Of a stretch of 36,627 bases of DNA, positions 24,691 through 32,463 are shown in pieces (the first letter of the stretch is position 1; each line of letters starts with the position of its first letter). A program made the translations under genes and the position numbers. Below the pieces are notes generated by a model, which worked only from the letters and a program-made list of their open reading frames with translations, was not told where the DNA came from and made no database searches. The DNA comes from Mycolicibacterium porcinum. GTDB lineage: Bacteria; Actinomycetota; Actinomycetes; Mycobacteriales; Mycobacteriaceae. The stretch spans positions 36,636 to 73,262 of the forward strand of contig MSTD01000032.1 in the NCBI GenBank assembly GCA_001942045.1, read 5' to 3'.

Positions 24691-27054
24691 TCAGTCGGTT
24701 CGCACGAATCCGTTGGTGCGAGCGAATTCCTCACTGGCGAACCAGATCTCGGCCACCGCATCGTCGTACTCGGCGCTGTCGGGTGCCCAATACCGGCCGG
24801 ACTTTGTGTCGGCCTTGATCGGGTACCCCTCCGGTGCACGGTTCGGGTCGTCCAAAGGTAGGTGGATCGCTGTGGCGCTGGGGATCTCGTCGAGTTCGAT
24901 GGCGGCATGGCGGCCGCTGTGGGACTCGGTGCCGTATGCCTCGGCCTCGGTGATCACCCGGGTCGGCGCAGTGTCGGCGTTGTCCAGATCGCTCGGCACA
25001 GCCTGACCGCTCGGCACTGCCAGGCCGCTCGGCACTGCCAGGCCGCTCAGCGGCGCGAAACCTCGCCCCTCCCGCGCGCTTCCCGCCGAACCTGCGAACG
25101 CCGTGGTGTCGGCCGCGTCGTCCGCGAGTTCCGCTTCGATCTCACCCTCGGTGTCGTCACCCTCGGCGACTTCCTCGAAATCCGCATCGATCGGCGCGTC
25201 GAGATCCTCGTCCTGTTCGAAGTCGTCGTCGTCGAAGTCGTCCTCTTCGAAATCGTCGTCGTCGAAATCGTCATCGTCTTTATAGTCGTAGTCGTCGTAG
25301 CCCTGTCCGGACTCCGGGCCGGCCAGTCGCGCGGAATCTTCCGGCGGCTCGTCGTCCTCGTCCGGCGATCCGTAGCCGCCGGACGGCCTGTGGGGCGCCG
25401 CCCACTGGCTGACCGGGATCGCGGTATCGGTGGGACCGTCGTACGGCGACGCCACACCGCTTGCCGAATCCTCACCGGCCCCGGCGAATCGCGCCGTCGT
25501 GGCCTCGCCCGCACTATATGCACTGCCGGCCGCGTAGCTCGCCGTCTCGGCACTGTGGTCGTCGGCGCGCTCGTCGTCGTATCCCCGCGATTCGTAGCGC
25601 GCGTCGTCGTAGCGGCCGTCGTCGTAGCGCGTTTCGCCGGCCCCACCGTCGTAGTCGTCGTCGAACGGATCGTGGTCGAAGTCGTCATCGCCACCGCCCC
25701 TGCGGCGGTGCCACAGGGCCGCGCCCACGATCAGACCGGCGAGCAGCAGCACCGGGACGACGGCGATCAGCCACCACCAACTCCAGTGCCAGGAGAACGG
25801 CTTCTTGGTGTCCGCTGCCGGCGACTGCGGGCCACCGGCGTGGGGTTGCTCGACGCCCGGAATCTGCAGTCCGCTCAACTCGGAGGCGAGTTTCGACGGC
25901 TCGGTGGTGAATTTGTTGGCGTCGCGGTCCCAGGAGATCGCTCCCCCGCTGAACCGCTGCGTGATGACGGAGCCGTCCTCGGTCTGGTCGGCCATCGGAG
26001 CGCCCAGTGCACCCTTGGCTCCGCCGAGCTTGTCCCAGGCCGCCTTCATGGCACCCCGGACGATCACCGCGCCGTAGTCGGGAGTCCAGAAGATGACGGG
26101 GTTGTCGGCGGCAGCGAAGGTGCTGATCCGACTGTTCGGGCCCAGCCCGCCCTCGGACTCGCTGGCGGTCGGGAAGCCCAGATCGCCTTCTGGACCGCCG
26201 ACGCTTTCGTACTTCTCCAGCAGTTGCCCGGTGATCGCGTTGGCCCCGGTAGTCGGGCTGTAGAAGATCTTGCCGCCGGCGTAGTTCTGGCCCAATCCGC
26301 CGTCACCGATCGGGTACTGGTCGCCGTCCTTGGCTCCCAGCGGACCCATCGGCCCGCCTGCCTCCCGGCGAGCCGCGGCAATCGCCGCGGCCGGATCCGA
26401 CGGAACGTCCAGGCCGGCCAGTTGACCGGCCAGGTCCGGCGGGACGGTGGTGAACGCGTTGGTCTTGCGGTTCCAGGAGATCTCACCGCCGGTGAACTTC
26501 TGGGAGATCACGTCGCCGTCGAACGACTCGTCGTCGGACGGAACACCCAGCACTCCGGCGGAGCCGCCGAGCTTGTCCCACGCCGCGTTGATGGCGCCCC
26601 GGACCACTCGGGCACCCGTGGCCGGGGTCCAGAAGATGACAGGGTTGTCAGGCGCGCTCAACGTTGAGTTGCGGCTGTCGGGGGCCCGCCCGGCACCCTC
26701 GTCGATGGTGGGGAATCCCAGATCCCCGTCGGCCGCACCGCCCAGCGACTCGTACTTGTCCAGAATCGCGCCCTGCATGAAATGAGCGCCGGTGGCCGGG
26801 GTGAAGAACATCTTGCCGCCGGCGAAGTTCTGCGCGAACCCCGAACCCACCGCGTAGACACCGCCCTGGCGGGGCCCCAGCGGGCCGCCGTCACCGCCGC
26901 TGGCCTCCCAGGCGGCGGTCACCGCCGCATCGGCATCCGATTCCGGGGTGGCCGACGCCACCGCCGGAACCGTCAAAGCAGCGACCACGAGTGCGAGCAG
27001 GCCGACCGCCAACCGCCACACGGCCGCGTTCAGCCTCGCTCCAGGCCTAGTCAT
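24691..27054 (-). CDS. LGFP-repeat membrane protein with acidic tail and C-terminal 'sunset'-like domain (Rv2721c-like)
   Basis: The 787-residue protein has a signal peptide (1-36, cleavage near ASA-TP), two tandem copies of a roughly 180-residue LGFP-repeat unit (about 40-206 and 220-387; DGDLGFPT, DKYESLGG, VIFWTPATGA recur), a Trp-rich junction and one transmembrane helix (427-448). A cytoplasmic region of 340 residues follows: Asp/Tyr-rich, then extremely acidic (590-650), then a hexapeptide repeat (670-688). The final 45 residues (EGYPIKADTKSGRYWAP ... AVAEIWFASEE ... GF) resemble the small sunset-type domain. LGFP repeats are known in corynebacterial/mycobacterial mycolyltransferases and are thought to hold proteins at the cell wall. 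The ATG at 27054 is set by the signal peptide and GGGAGAG upstream. Function unknown. Confidence 0.9.
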   Translation of the reverse strand: MTRPGARLNAAVWRLAVGLLALVVAALTVPAVASATPESDADAAVTAAWEASGGDGGPLGPRQGGVYAVGSGFAQNFAGGKMFFTPATGAHFMQGAILDKYESLGGAADGDLGFPTIDEGAGRAPDSRNSTLSAPDNPVIFWTPATGARVVRGAINAAWDKLGGSAGVLGVPSDDESFDGDVISQKFTGGEISWNRKTNAFTTVPPDLAGQLAGLDVPSDPAAAIAAARREAGGPMGPLGAKDGDQYPIGDGGLGQNYAGGKIFYSPTTGANAITGQLLEKYESVGGPEGDLGFPTASESEGGLGPNSRISTFAAADNPVIFWTPDYGAVIVRGAMKAAWDKLGGAKGALGAPMADQTEDGSVITQRFSGGAISWDRDANKFTTEPSKLASELSGLQIPGVEQPHAGGPQSPAADTKKPFSWHWSWWWLIAVVPVLLLAGLIVGAALWHRRRGGGDDDFDHDPFDDDYDGGAGETRYDDGRYDDARYESRGYDDERADDHSAETASYAAGSAYSAGEATTARFAGAGEDSASGVASPYDGPTDTAIPVSQWAAPHRPSGGYGSPDEDDEPPEDSARLAGPESGQGYDDYDYKDDDDFDDDDFEEDDFDDDDFEQDEDLDAPIDADFEEVAEGDDTEGEIEAELADDAADTTAFAGSAGSAREGRGFAPLSGLAVPSGLAVPSGQAVPSDLDNADTAPTRVITEAEAYGTESHSGRHAAIELDEIPSATAIHLPLDDPNRAPEGYPIKADTKSGRYWAPDSAEYDDAVAEIWFASEEFARTNGFVRTD
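24988..25047 (-). repeat. Short tandem repeat in LGFP gene tail
   Basis: The coding sequence for SGLAVPSGLAVPSGQAVPSD is made of 18-base units encoding PSGLAV, repeated about three times with one Leu-to-Gln change. It sits between the acidic tract and the C-terminal domain and should vary in copy number between strains if it slips. Confidence 0.7.
25105..25290 (-). repeat. Trinucleotide-like acidic tract in LGFP gene
   Basis: On the plus strand this region is a run of gtcgtcgtcgaa-like blocks, i.e. GAC/GAT, GAA/GAG and TTC codons on the coding strand, giving units such as DDFDDDDFEEDD. About half of residues 590-650 are Asp or Glu. The DNA is clearly more repetitive than its surroundings. 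Confidence 0.75.
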
Positions 27055-27157
27055 GCGCTCTCCCCGCTCGTTCGGCAAAGTTTCCTCAGAAATGTCCCGC
27101 CCCGACAACTTTGCTTCAGCACGTGACGATAACCAAGGAACGTGGCCGATCATGACC

Positions 27158-27202
27158 AAAAAAGCCCCAATATCTGGGTCTCGCGACCCAGATTTGGGCT
27201 TC
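27158..27202 (-). terminator. Rho-independent terminator of fadE20
   Basis: On the minus strand AAGCCCAAATCTGGGTC pairs with GACCCAGATATTGGGGCTT around a GCGA loop (nine perfect base pairs next to the loop, then an interrupted lower stem), directly followed by six T residues. This is a textbook intrinsic terminator, about 45 bases after the fadE20 stop, and insulates the LGFP gene. Confidence 0.88.
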
Positions 27203-27243
27203 TCGGGCGTGATATCGGCTGGATCCGGGGGTCGATCGGTCCG

Positions 27244-28404
27244 CTAGACCCCCAGACTGCGGCCGATGATCTCCTTCATGATCTCGGTCGTACCGCCGTA
27301 GATGGTCTGCACCCGCGCATCCAGATAGGCGCGCGCAACCGGGTACTCCCGCATGTAGCCGTAGCCGCCGTGCAGCTGTAGGCAGCGGTCGATGAGCTCG
27401 ACCTGCTTCTCGGTCGAGTACCACTTGGCCATCGCGGCCTGCTCCACGGTGAGTTTCTCGTCGAGGTGCAACCGGATGAACTCGTCGACCATCATCCGCA
27501 CCACGGTGGCCTCGGTCGCCAGTTCGGCCAGCAGGAACCGGCTGTTCTGGAAGCTGCCGATGGGCTTGCCGAACGCCTTGCGCTCCTTGGTGTACTGCAC
27601 CGTCTGCTCCAGCACGGCCTCCATCGCGGCGGCGGCCATGATGGCGATCGAGATGCGTTCCTGCGGCAGGTTCTGCATCAGGTAGACGAATCCCTGGCCT
27701 TCCTCGCCGAGCAGGTTCTCGACGGGCACCTTCACGTCGGTGAACGACAGTTCCGCGGTGTCCTGGGCGTCCAGGCCGATCTTGTCGAGGTGCCTGCCGC
27801 GCTCGAAGCCCTCCATACCGCGCTCCACCACCAACAGGGAGAAGCCCAGGGCGCCCTTCTCGGGGTCGGTCTGCGCGACGACGATCACGAGGTCGGAGTT
27901 GATGCCGTTGGTGATGAAGGTCTTCGACCCGTTGAGCACGTAGTGGTCGCCGTCGCGCACCGCGCGGGTCTTGATGCCCTGCAGGTCGCTGCCGGTACCG
28001 GGTTCGGTCATTGCGATCGCCGTGATCAATTCACCGGTGCAGAACTTGGGCAGCCAGCGCTGCTTCTGCTCCTCGTTGGCCAGCCGCAGCAGATAGGGCG
28101 CGACGACGTCGTTGTGCAGGCTGAAGCCGATGCCGCTGTACCGGCCGGCCACCGTTTCCTCGCAGACGATCGTGTTGTACCGGAAGTCGTCGTTGCCGCC
28201 GCCGCCGTACTCCTCGGGCACGGCCATGCCGAGAAATCCCTGCTTGCCCGCCTCGAGCCAGACTCCGCGATCGACGATCTTGTCCTTCTCCCACTGGTCG
28301 TGGAACGGCGCGACATGCTTGTCGAGGAACGCCCGGTACGACTCGCGGAACAGCTCGTGCTCCGGCTCGAACAACGTGCGGTCGTACTTCACAGCACTGC
28401 CCAT
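27244..28404 (-). CDS. fadE20: Acyl-CoA dehydrogenase FadE20 (long-chain type)
   Basis: The 386-residue enzyme catalyses the first, FAD-dependent step of fatty acid beta-oxidation. It has the conserved TEPGTGSDLQGI loop at 133-144, GSKTFITNG, and RKAFGKPIG in the C-terminal helical domain. The catalytic glutamate is predicted as Glu249 in LPQER, as in long-chain and isovaleryl enzymes; the YEGT position of medium-chain enzymes is Gly here (YGGTTEIMKE). GGAGGT six bases before the ATG supports the start. It has an intrinsic terminator downstream and a palindromic operator upstream shared with bisC. The position between Rv2721c-like and hflX agrees with fadE20 (Rv2724c). Confidence 0.95.
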   Translation of the reverse strand: MGSAVKYDRTLFEPEHELFRESYRAFLDKHVAPFHDQWEKDKIVDRGVWLEAGKQGFLGMAVPEEYGGGGNDDFRYNTIVCEETVAGRYSGIGFSLHNDVVAPYLLRLANEEQKQRWLPKFCTGELITAIAMTEPGTGSDLQGIKTRAVRDGDHYVLNGSKTFITNGINSDLVIVVAQTDPEKGALGFSLLVVERGMEGFERGRHLDKIGLDAQDTAELSFTDVKVPVENLLGEEGQGFVYLMQNLPQERISIAIMAAAAMEAVLEQTVQYTKERKAFGKPIGSFQNSRFLLAELATEATVVRMMVDEFIRLHLDEKLTVEQAAMAKWYSTEKQVELIDRCLQLHGGYGYMREYPVARAYLDARVQTIYGGTTEIMKEIIGRSLGV

Positions 28405-28438
28405 GGTGTGACCTCCGGTACTGGTTACGGATTTGGGG

Positions 28439-28465
28439 CCAACCTATACCAACCGGGTGGTTGGT
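28439..28465. promoter_or_regulatory. Operator-like palindrome between fadE20 and bisC
   Basis: ACCAACC-GGGT-GGTTGGT (28448-28465) has perfect 7-bp arms, and a third half-site CCAACC lies at 28439-28444. It is placed about 45 bases from the fadE20 start and 41 from the bisC start, so one regulator could control both. The regulator is not in the window; TetR-type fatty-acid regulators use sites of this form. Confidence 0.6.
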
Positions 28466-28493
28466 CAGCCCCGGGGAGGGGGCGCACCGCCCG

Positions 28494-28499
28494 TAAACT
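28494..28499 (+). promoter_or_regulatory. bisC: -10 element of bisC, leaderless
   Basis: TAAACT (TANNNT) lies six bases before the ATG at 28506, without a Shine-Dalgarno. The palindrome at 28448-28465 covers the region just upstream of where the -35 should be. Confidence 0.45.
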
Positions 28500-28505
28500 C
28501 GGGCC

Positions 28506-30794
28506 ATGCCCCAGTCCCCCGCGAGCCTCGCGCACTGGGGCGCCTTCACCGCCGACGTCGCCGACGGTGACATCGCCGCCGTCACCCCGCGGGCCGGCGA
28601 CGCCGATCCCTCCCCCTTGCTCGGCAATCTTCCGGGTTCGATCCGGCACCGCTCCCGTATCGCCGGGCCCGCGGTCCGGCGCGGCTGGCTGCGCGACGGC
28701 CCCGGCTCCAGTGCCGAGCGGGGTGCCGACGAGTACGTGGCGGTGTCCTGGGACGAGCTCACCGAATTGCTCGCCGACGAGTTGCGCCGGGTCGTCGACA
28801 CCCACGGCAACGAGGCGATCTACGGCGGGTCCTACGGCTGGGCCAGCGCCGGACGGTTCCACCACGCCCAGAGTCAGGTGCACCGGTTCCTGAAGATGCT
28901 CGGCGGCTACACCTCGTCCCGCCACTCCTACAGCCTCGGCGCGACCGGCGTGATCATGCCCCGGGTGGTCGGCACCCACGACGATCTGTTCAAGCGGTCC
29001 ACCGACTGGGACGTGATCGCCGAACACACCGACCTGCTGGTGTGTTTCGGCGGTGTCGCGCTGAAGAATACCGGCATCAATCACGGCGGTACCACGGCAC
29101 ATCCGGCCCGCGACGCGCTGCGCCGGTTGCGTGACCGTGGCGGACGGATTGTGTCGATCAGCCCGCTGCGCGACGACGTCGACGGCGCCTGCCGGTGGCT
29201 GGCCCCGGTGCCGGGTACCGACGTGGCGGTGATGCTCGCGCTGGCCTACGTGCTGGCCACCGAGGGGCTGGCCGATCTCGACTTCCTCGACACGTACTGC
29301 ACCGGGTATCAGCGGTTCGAGCGGTACCTGCTGGGCCGCGACGACGGAGTGGCCAAGACCCCGCAGTGGGCCGCGGCGCTCAGCGGCCTGCCGGCCGAGG
29401 ACCTGACCGGCCTGGCCCGGCGGATGGCCACCTCGCGCACCCTGGTCACCGTCAGCTGGTCGCTACAGCGGACCCGGCACGGCGAGCAGGCACCATGGAT
29501 GGGGCTGACCCTGGCGGCGATGCTGGGCCAGATCGGCGTTCCAGGAGGAGGTTTCGGGCACGGGTACGGTTCGATGAACGAGCCTGGCCTCCCACCGCTG
29601 CGCTGCAGCCTGCCGGTCCTGCCACAGGGGCCCAACCCGGTGCAGACGTTCATCCCCGTCGCGGCCGTCACCGACATGTTGCTGCATCCGGGGCAGCCGT
29701 TCGACTACAACGGTCTGCGGCTGACCTACCCCGACATCAAGTGCGTGTACTGGGCCGGCGGCAATCCGTTCCATCACCACCAGAACATTCCCCGGTTGCG
29801 CCGGGCCCTGTCCCGAGTCGACACGATCGTGGTGCACGACCCGTACTGGACGGCAATGGCCAAGCATGCCGACATCGTGGTGCCCTCGACCACTGCCTAT
29901 GAGCGCGAGGACTACTCGGGGTCGCGCAACGACCCGCTGCTGGTGGCGATGCCGGCACTGGCGCCGCCGTATGCCGACTCTCGCGACGACTACACCACGT
30001 TCTCGGCGCTGGCCGAGCAGCTCGGGTTCGGCCAGCGGTTCACCGAGGGCCGCACGCCGCGGCAGTGGCTGGTCCACATGTATGAAAAGTGGTCTGCCGG
30101 GCTGGATTTCGAGGTGCCCGAGTTCGGCGAATTCTGGGCCGCCGGAAGCGTGCGGCTGCCCACCGAACCGGGGCTGACGCTGCTCGCCGACTTCCGGGCC
30201 GACCCGATCGGGCGCCCGCTGGCCACCCCGAGCGGGCGCATCGAGATCTTCTCCGCCGAGATCGACCGATTCGGCTATGACGACTGCGCCGGCCATCCGC
30301 GGTGGTATGAGCCGACGGAGTGGCTCGGCGGAGAACGGGCCCGCACGTATCCGTTGCACCTGCTGGCCAACCAGCCCGCGACCCGCCTGCACAGCCAACT
30401 CGACGGCGGCGCCACCAGCCAGGCATCCAAAATCCAAGGGCGTGAACCGATCCGGATGCATCCCGACGATGCCGCAGCGCGGGGGCTGTCCGATGGCGAC
30501 GTGGTGCGGGTGTTCAATGACCGCGGGGCATGTCTGGCCGGCGTGGTGATCGACGACCGCCTGCGCCCGGCGGTGGTGCAACTGTCGACCGGGGCCTGGT
30601 TCGATCCGGCCGATCCGGCCGACCCTGATTCGATGTGCGTGCACGGCAATCCCAACGTGCTCACCGAGGACATCGGCACCTCTTCGCTGGCCCGCGGTTG
30701 CACCGGTGCGCACGTCCTGGTGCAGGTGGAGAAGTTCGACGGCGCGCTGCCCCCGGTGCGGGCACACGAGCCACCGGTGCTCCGGCAACGCTGA
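28506..30794 (+). CDS. bisC: Molybdopterin-dependent reductase, biotin sulfoxide reductase type
   Basis: The 762-residue protein belongs to the DMSO reductase superfamily, BisC/TorZ branch. It has the molybdenum-ligand Ser114 in GGSYGWASAGRFH, the substrate/cofactor region HSYSLGATGVIMP, and cofactor loops GGNPFHHHQN and LANQPATRLHSQLD. The C-terminal molydopterin dinucleotide-binding domain ends with HGNPNVLTEDIGTSSLARGCTGA. There is no N-terminal iron-sulfur cysteine motif and no Tat signal, fitting a cytoplasmic single-subunit enzyme reducing S- or N-oxides such as biotin sulfoxide or methionine sulfoxide. In M. tuberculosis bisC lies elsewhere (Rv1442), so its place beside fadE20 is a rearrangement or lineage-specific position. 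Confidence 0.9.
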   Translation: MPQSPASLAHWGAFTADVADGDIAAVTPRAGDADPSPLLGNLPGSIRHRSRIAGPAVRRGWLRDGPGSSAERGADEYVAVSWDELTELLADELRRVVDTHGNEAIYGGSYGWASAGRFHHAQSQVHRFLKMLGGYTSSRHSYSLGATGVIMPRVVGTHDDLFKRSTDWDVIAEHTDLLVCFGGVALKNTGINHGGTTAHPARDALRRLRDRGGRIVSISPLRDDVDGACRWLAPVPGTDVAVMLALAYVLATEGLADLDFLDTYCTGYQRFERYLLGRDDGVAKTPQWAAALSGLPAEDLTGLARRMATSRTLVTVSWSLQRTRHGEQAPWMGLTLAAMLGQIGVPGGGFGHGYGSMNEPGLPPLRCSLPVLPQGPNPVQTFIPVAAVTDMLLHPGQPFDYNGLRLTYPDIKCVYWAGGNPFHHHQNIPRLRRALSRVDTIVVHDPYWTAMAKHADIVVPSTTAYEREDYSGSRNDPLLVAMPALAPPYADSRDDYTTFSALAEQLGFGQRFTEGRTPRQWLVHMYEKWSAGLDFEVPEFGEFWAAGSVRLPTEPGLTLLADFRADPIGRPLATPSGRIEIFSAEIDRFGYDDCAGHPRWYEPTEWLGGERARTYPLHLLANQPATRLHSQLDGGATSQASKIQGREPIRMHPDDAAARGLSDGDVVRVFNDRGACLAGVVIDDRLRPAVVQLSTGAWFDPADPADPDSMCVHGNPNVLTEDIGTSSLARGCTGAHVLVQVEKFDGALPPVRAHEPPVLRQR

Positions 30795-30866
30795 AACCGT
30801 TGGGCGGTCACAACTTCGGCCGTTTGCCCGGTGGCGGTTGCGTGCCGGTGCAAAGATCCCTTCAGC

Positions 30867-30884
30867 GCTGACGGCGGCGTCAGC
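30867..30884 (+). promoter_or_regulatory. Hairpin/palindrome before PE-PPE hydrolase gene
   Basis: GCTGACG-GCGG-CGTCAGC pairs perfectly over seven bases and ends three bases before the ribosome site AAGGAG (30887-30892). It may be a regulator site or a 5'UTR hairpin that influences initiation. Confidence 0.4.
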
Positions 30885-30902
30885 AGAAGGAGATGCTGGC
30901 CG

Positions 30903-32444
30903 ATGCGATTCTCACCCCGTACTGCTGCCAGGTCCCTGCTGGTCGCCGCGGTCGCGGTGTCCGGCTCAGCCGCGATCGGCGTCACCACGACGCTCACCGC
31001 CGAGGTGGTGCTCAGTGCGACGGTGCTGGTAGTTCCGGGTACCGGCACCCCGAACCCGGCGTCGTCGCAGAACTACGAGGATCACGCGGTCCAGTACTAC
31101 GTGGCACCCGGCAGCACCTGCACCGACGTGACGTGCGTCGGCGTTCCCTACATCGCCCAGTTCTGGCCGTTCCCGTTCGCGGGGTGGGGCGGGCTCGAGG
31201 GCGCCAAGTGGAACGTCTCGGTGCAGAGCGGCGTCTCGAGCCTGGCCACCGCCTACGGGGCACAGCTGACCCCGCCCGGCCCTGGTCAGGAGCAGGACTA
31301 CAACCCGGACCACGAGGTCGTGATCTTCGGTTACTCGCAGGGCGCCACCGTCGCCGGCATCTACAAGCGCGATCTCGCGTATCTCAACAACCCAAGCGAC
31401 CCCACGTTGCCCAGCAACGTCTCATTCGTCTTGATCGGCAACCCGAACCGGCCCAACGGCGGCTTGTTCGAGCGTCTCGCCGCGCTGGGCACCGTGCCCA
31501 TCCTCGATGCGACATTCGGCAATCCGACGCCCACCGACACCGCGCCCGACGGGGTGATCAACACCGATGACATCGCGCTGCAGTACGACGGCGTCGCCGA
31601 CGCACCGTCCTGGGTGCTGAACCCGTTGGCTCTGGCCAATGCGCTCGCCGGGTTCGAATACGTGCACGGCACCTACCTCGCCCCGAAAGGCAGTGACGAG
31701 GCCGGCGCGACGCCGTACGGCTACACGCCCGAGCAGGTGCAGGCCGCGGTCGCGAACGCCCAGGCGAACTGCTCGGAGGCCACCCACTGCCAAGAGCACG
31801 GCGACACCCGCTACATCACGCTCCCGGCGAAATACCTGCCGATCATGCAGCCGCTGATCGACCTCGGCGCGGCGACCGGCACGTCCGCCGTGGTGATACC
31901 GCTGGTCGATCTGGTGTCACCGGCGATGCAGACGTTGATCGAAACCGGCTATGACCGTGGCGATTACGGCAATCCGACGCCATTCCAGCTGCTGCCCCGG
32001 GTCAACCCGGTGAAGCTGGTCGGCGACCTGATCAACGACATTCCCGAGGGAATTGAGGCGGCACGCAACCCCGGCCTCGACCCACTGCCGGGTTGGTCCG
32101 ACCCGACCGAATCTGCAGACACGGCCAAAACGCCAGACACCGTGAAGGTTTCGGCCACCGCCGCCGAGGCGCCCGAAACTCCCGAGCTTTCCGAAGCGCC
32201 AAAGCTCAAGGTGCTCAAGGCGAACCCGTTGATCAAGACGACCACCGAGGTGGAGGACACACCGCCCACCGCGAGCAAAGGTCCCAAACTGCGCGCCGGC
32301 GACGCCCACCCGGTGCGTGAGGTGGCGAAGTCGCTCCGCAGCACCGTGCGTAAGGCGCTCGGCGGACGGGACACCGGCAAGGGCGACACCGGTAAAGACA
32401 CGGCCAACCCGGCCGGGGGCTCCGCGAAGAAGCCCGCGGCCTGA
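30903..32444 (+). CDS. Secreted PE-PPE-domain (PF08237) alpha/beta hydrolase
   Basis: The 513-residue product has a signal peptide (about 1-36, RSLLVAAVAVSGSAAIG core), then directly the PE-PPE C-terminal hydrolase domain: VLVVPGTGTPNP at the first strand, GWGGLEGAKWNVSV, nucleophile Ser145 in FGYSQGATVAG, and FVLIGNPNRPNGG. It lacks any PE or PPE module. In proteins of this type the domain acts as a serine esterase/lipase of the cutinase-like group. Residues 410-513 are a low-complexity, Lys/Thr/Ala-rich tail with repeats such as KGDTGKDT. The ATG at 30903 has AAGGAGA nine bases upstream and puts the signal peptide at the N-terminus. Convergent with hflX. Confidence 0.9.
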   Translation: MRFSPRTAARSLLVAAVAVSGSAAIGVTTTLTAEVVLSATVLVVPGTGTPNPASSQNYEDHAVQYYVAPGSTCTDVTCVGVPYIAQFWPFPFAGWGGLEGAKWNVSVQSGVSSLATAYGAQLTPPGPGQEQDYNPDHEVVIFGYSQGATVAGIYKRDLAYLNNPSDPTLPSNVSFVLIGNPNRPNGGLFERLAALGTVPILDATFGNPTPTDTAPDGVINTDDIALQYDGVADAPSWVLNPLALANALAGFEYVHGTYLAPKGSDEAGATPYGYTPEQVQAAVANAQANCSEATHCQEHGDTRYITLPAKYLPIMQPLIDLGAATGTSAVVIPLVDLVSPAMQTLIETGYDRGDYGNPTPFQLLPRVNPVKLVGDLINDIPEGIEAARNPGLDPLPGWSDPTESADTAKTPDTVKVSATAAEAPETPELSEAPKLKVLKANPLIKTTTEVEDTPPTASKGPKLRAGDAHPVREVAKSLRSTVRKALGGRDTGKGDTGKDTANPAGGSAKKPAA

Positions 32445-32463
32445 CCTCCGAGCCGAAAGGCGC

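Noticed and set aside
25203..25290. CRISPR-like or satellite array suspected from repeated gtcgtcgtcgaa blocks
   Set aside because: There are no regular repeats and spacers; the pattern is Asp/Glu/Phe codon repetition within an open reading frame.
24862..26667. 601-codon open frame on the plus strand antisense to the LGFP gene
   Set aside because: It mirrors the high-GC codon pattern of the real gene, encodes Arg/Val-rich low-complexity sequence, has no domain or ribosome site, and the minus-strand protein has signal peptide, repeats and membrane helix.
29463..30788. 441-codon minus-strand open frame in bisC
   Set aside because: His/Arg/Val-rich shadow of the molybdoenzyme gene, no start signal or family features.
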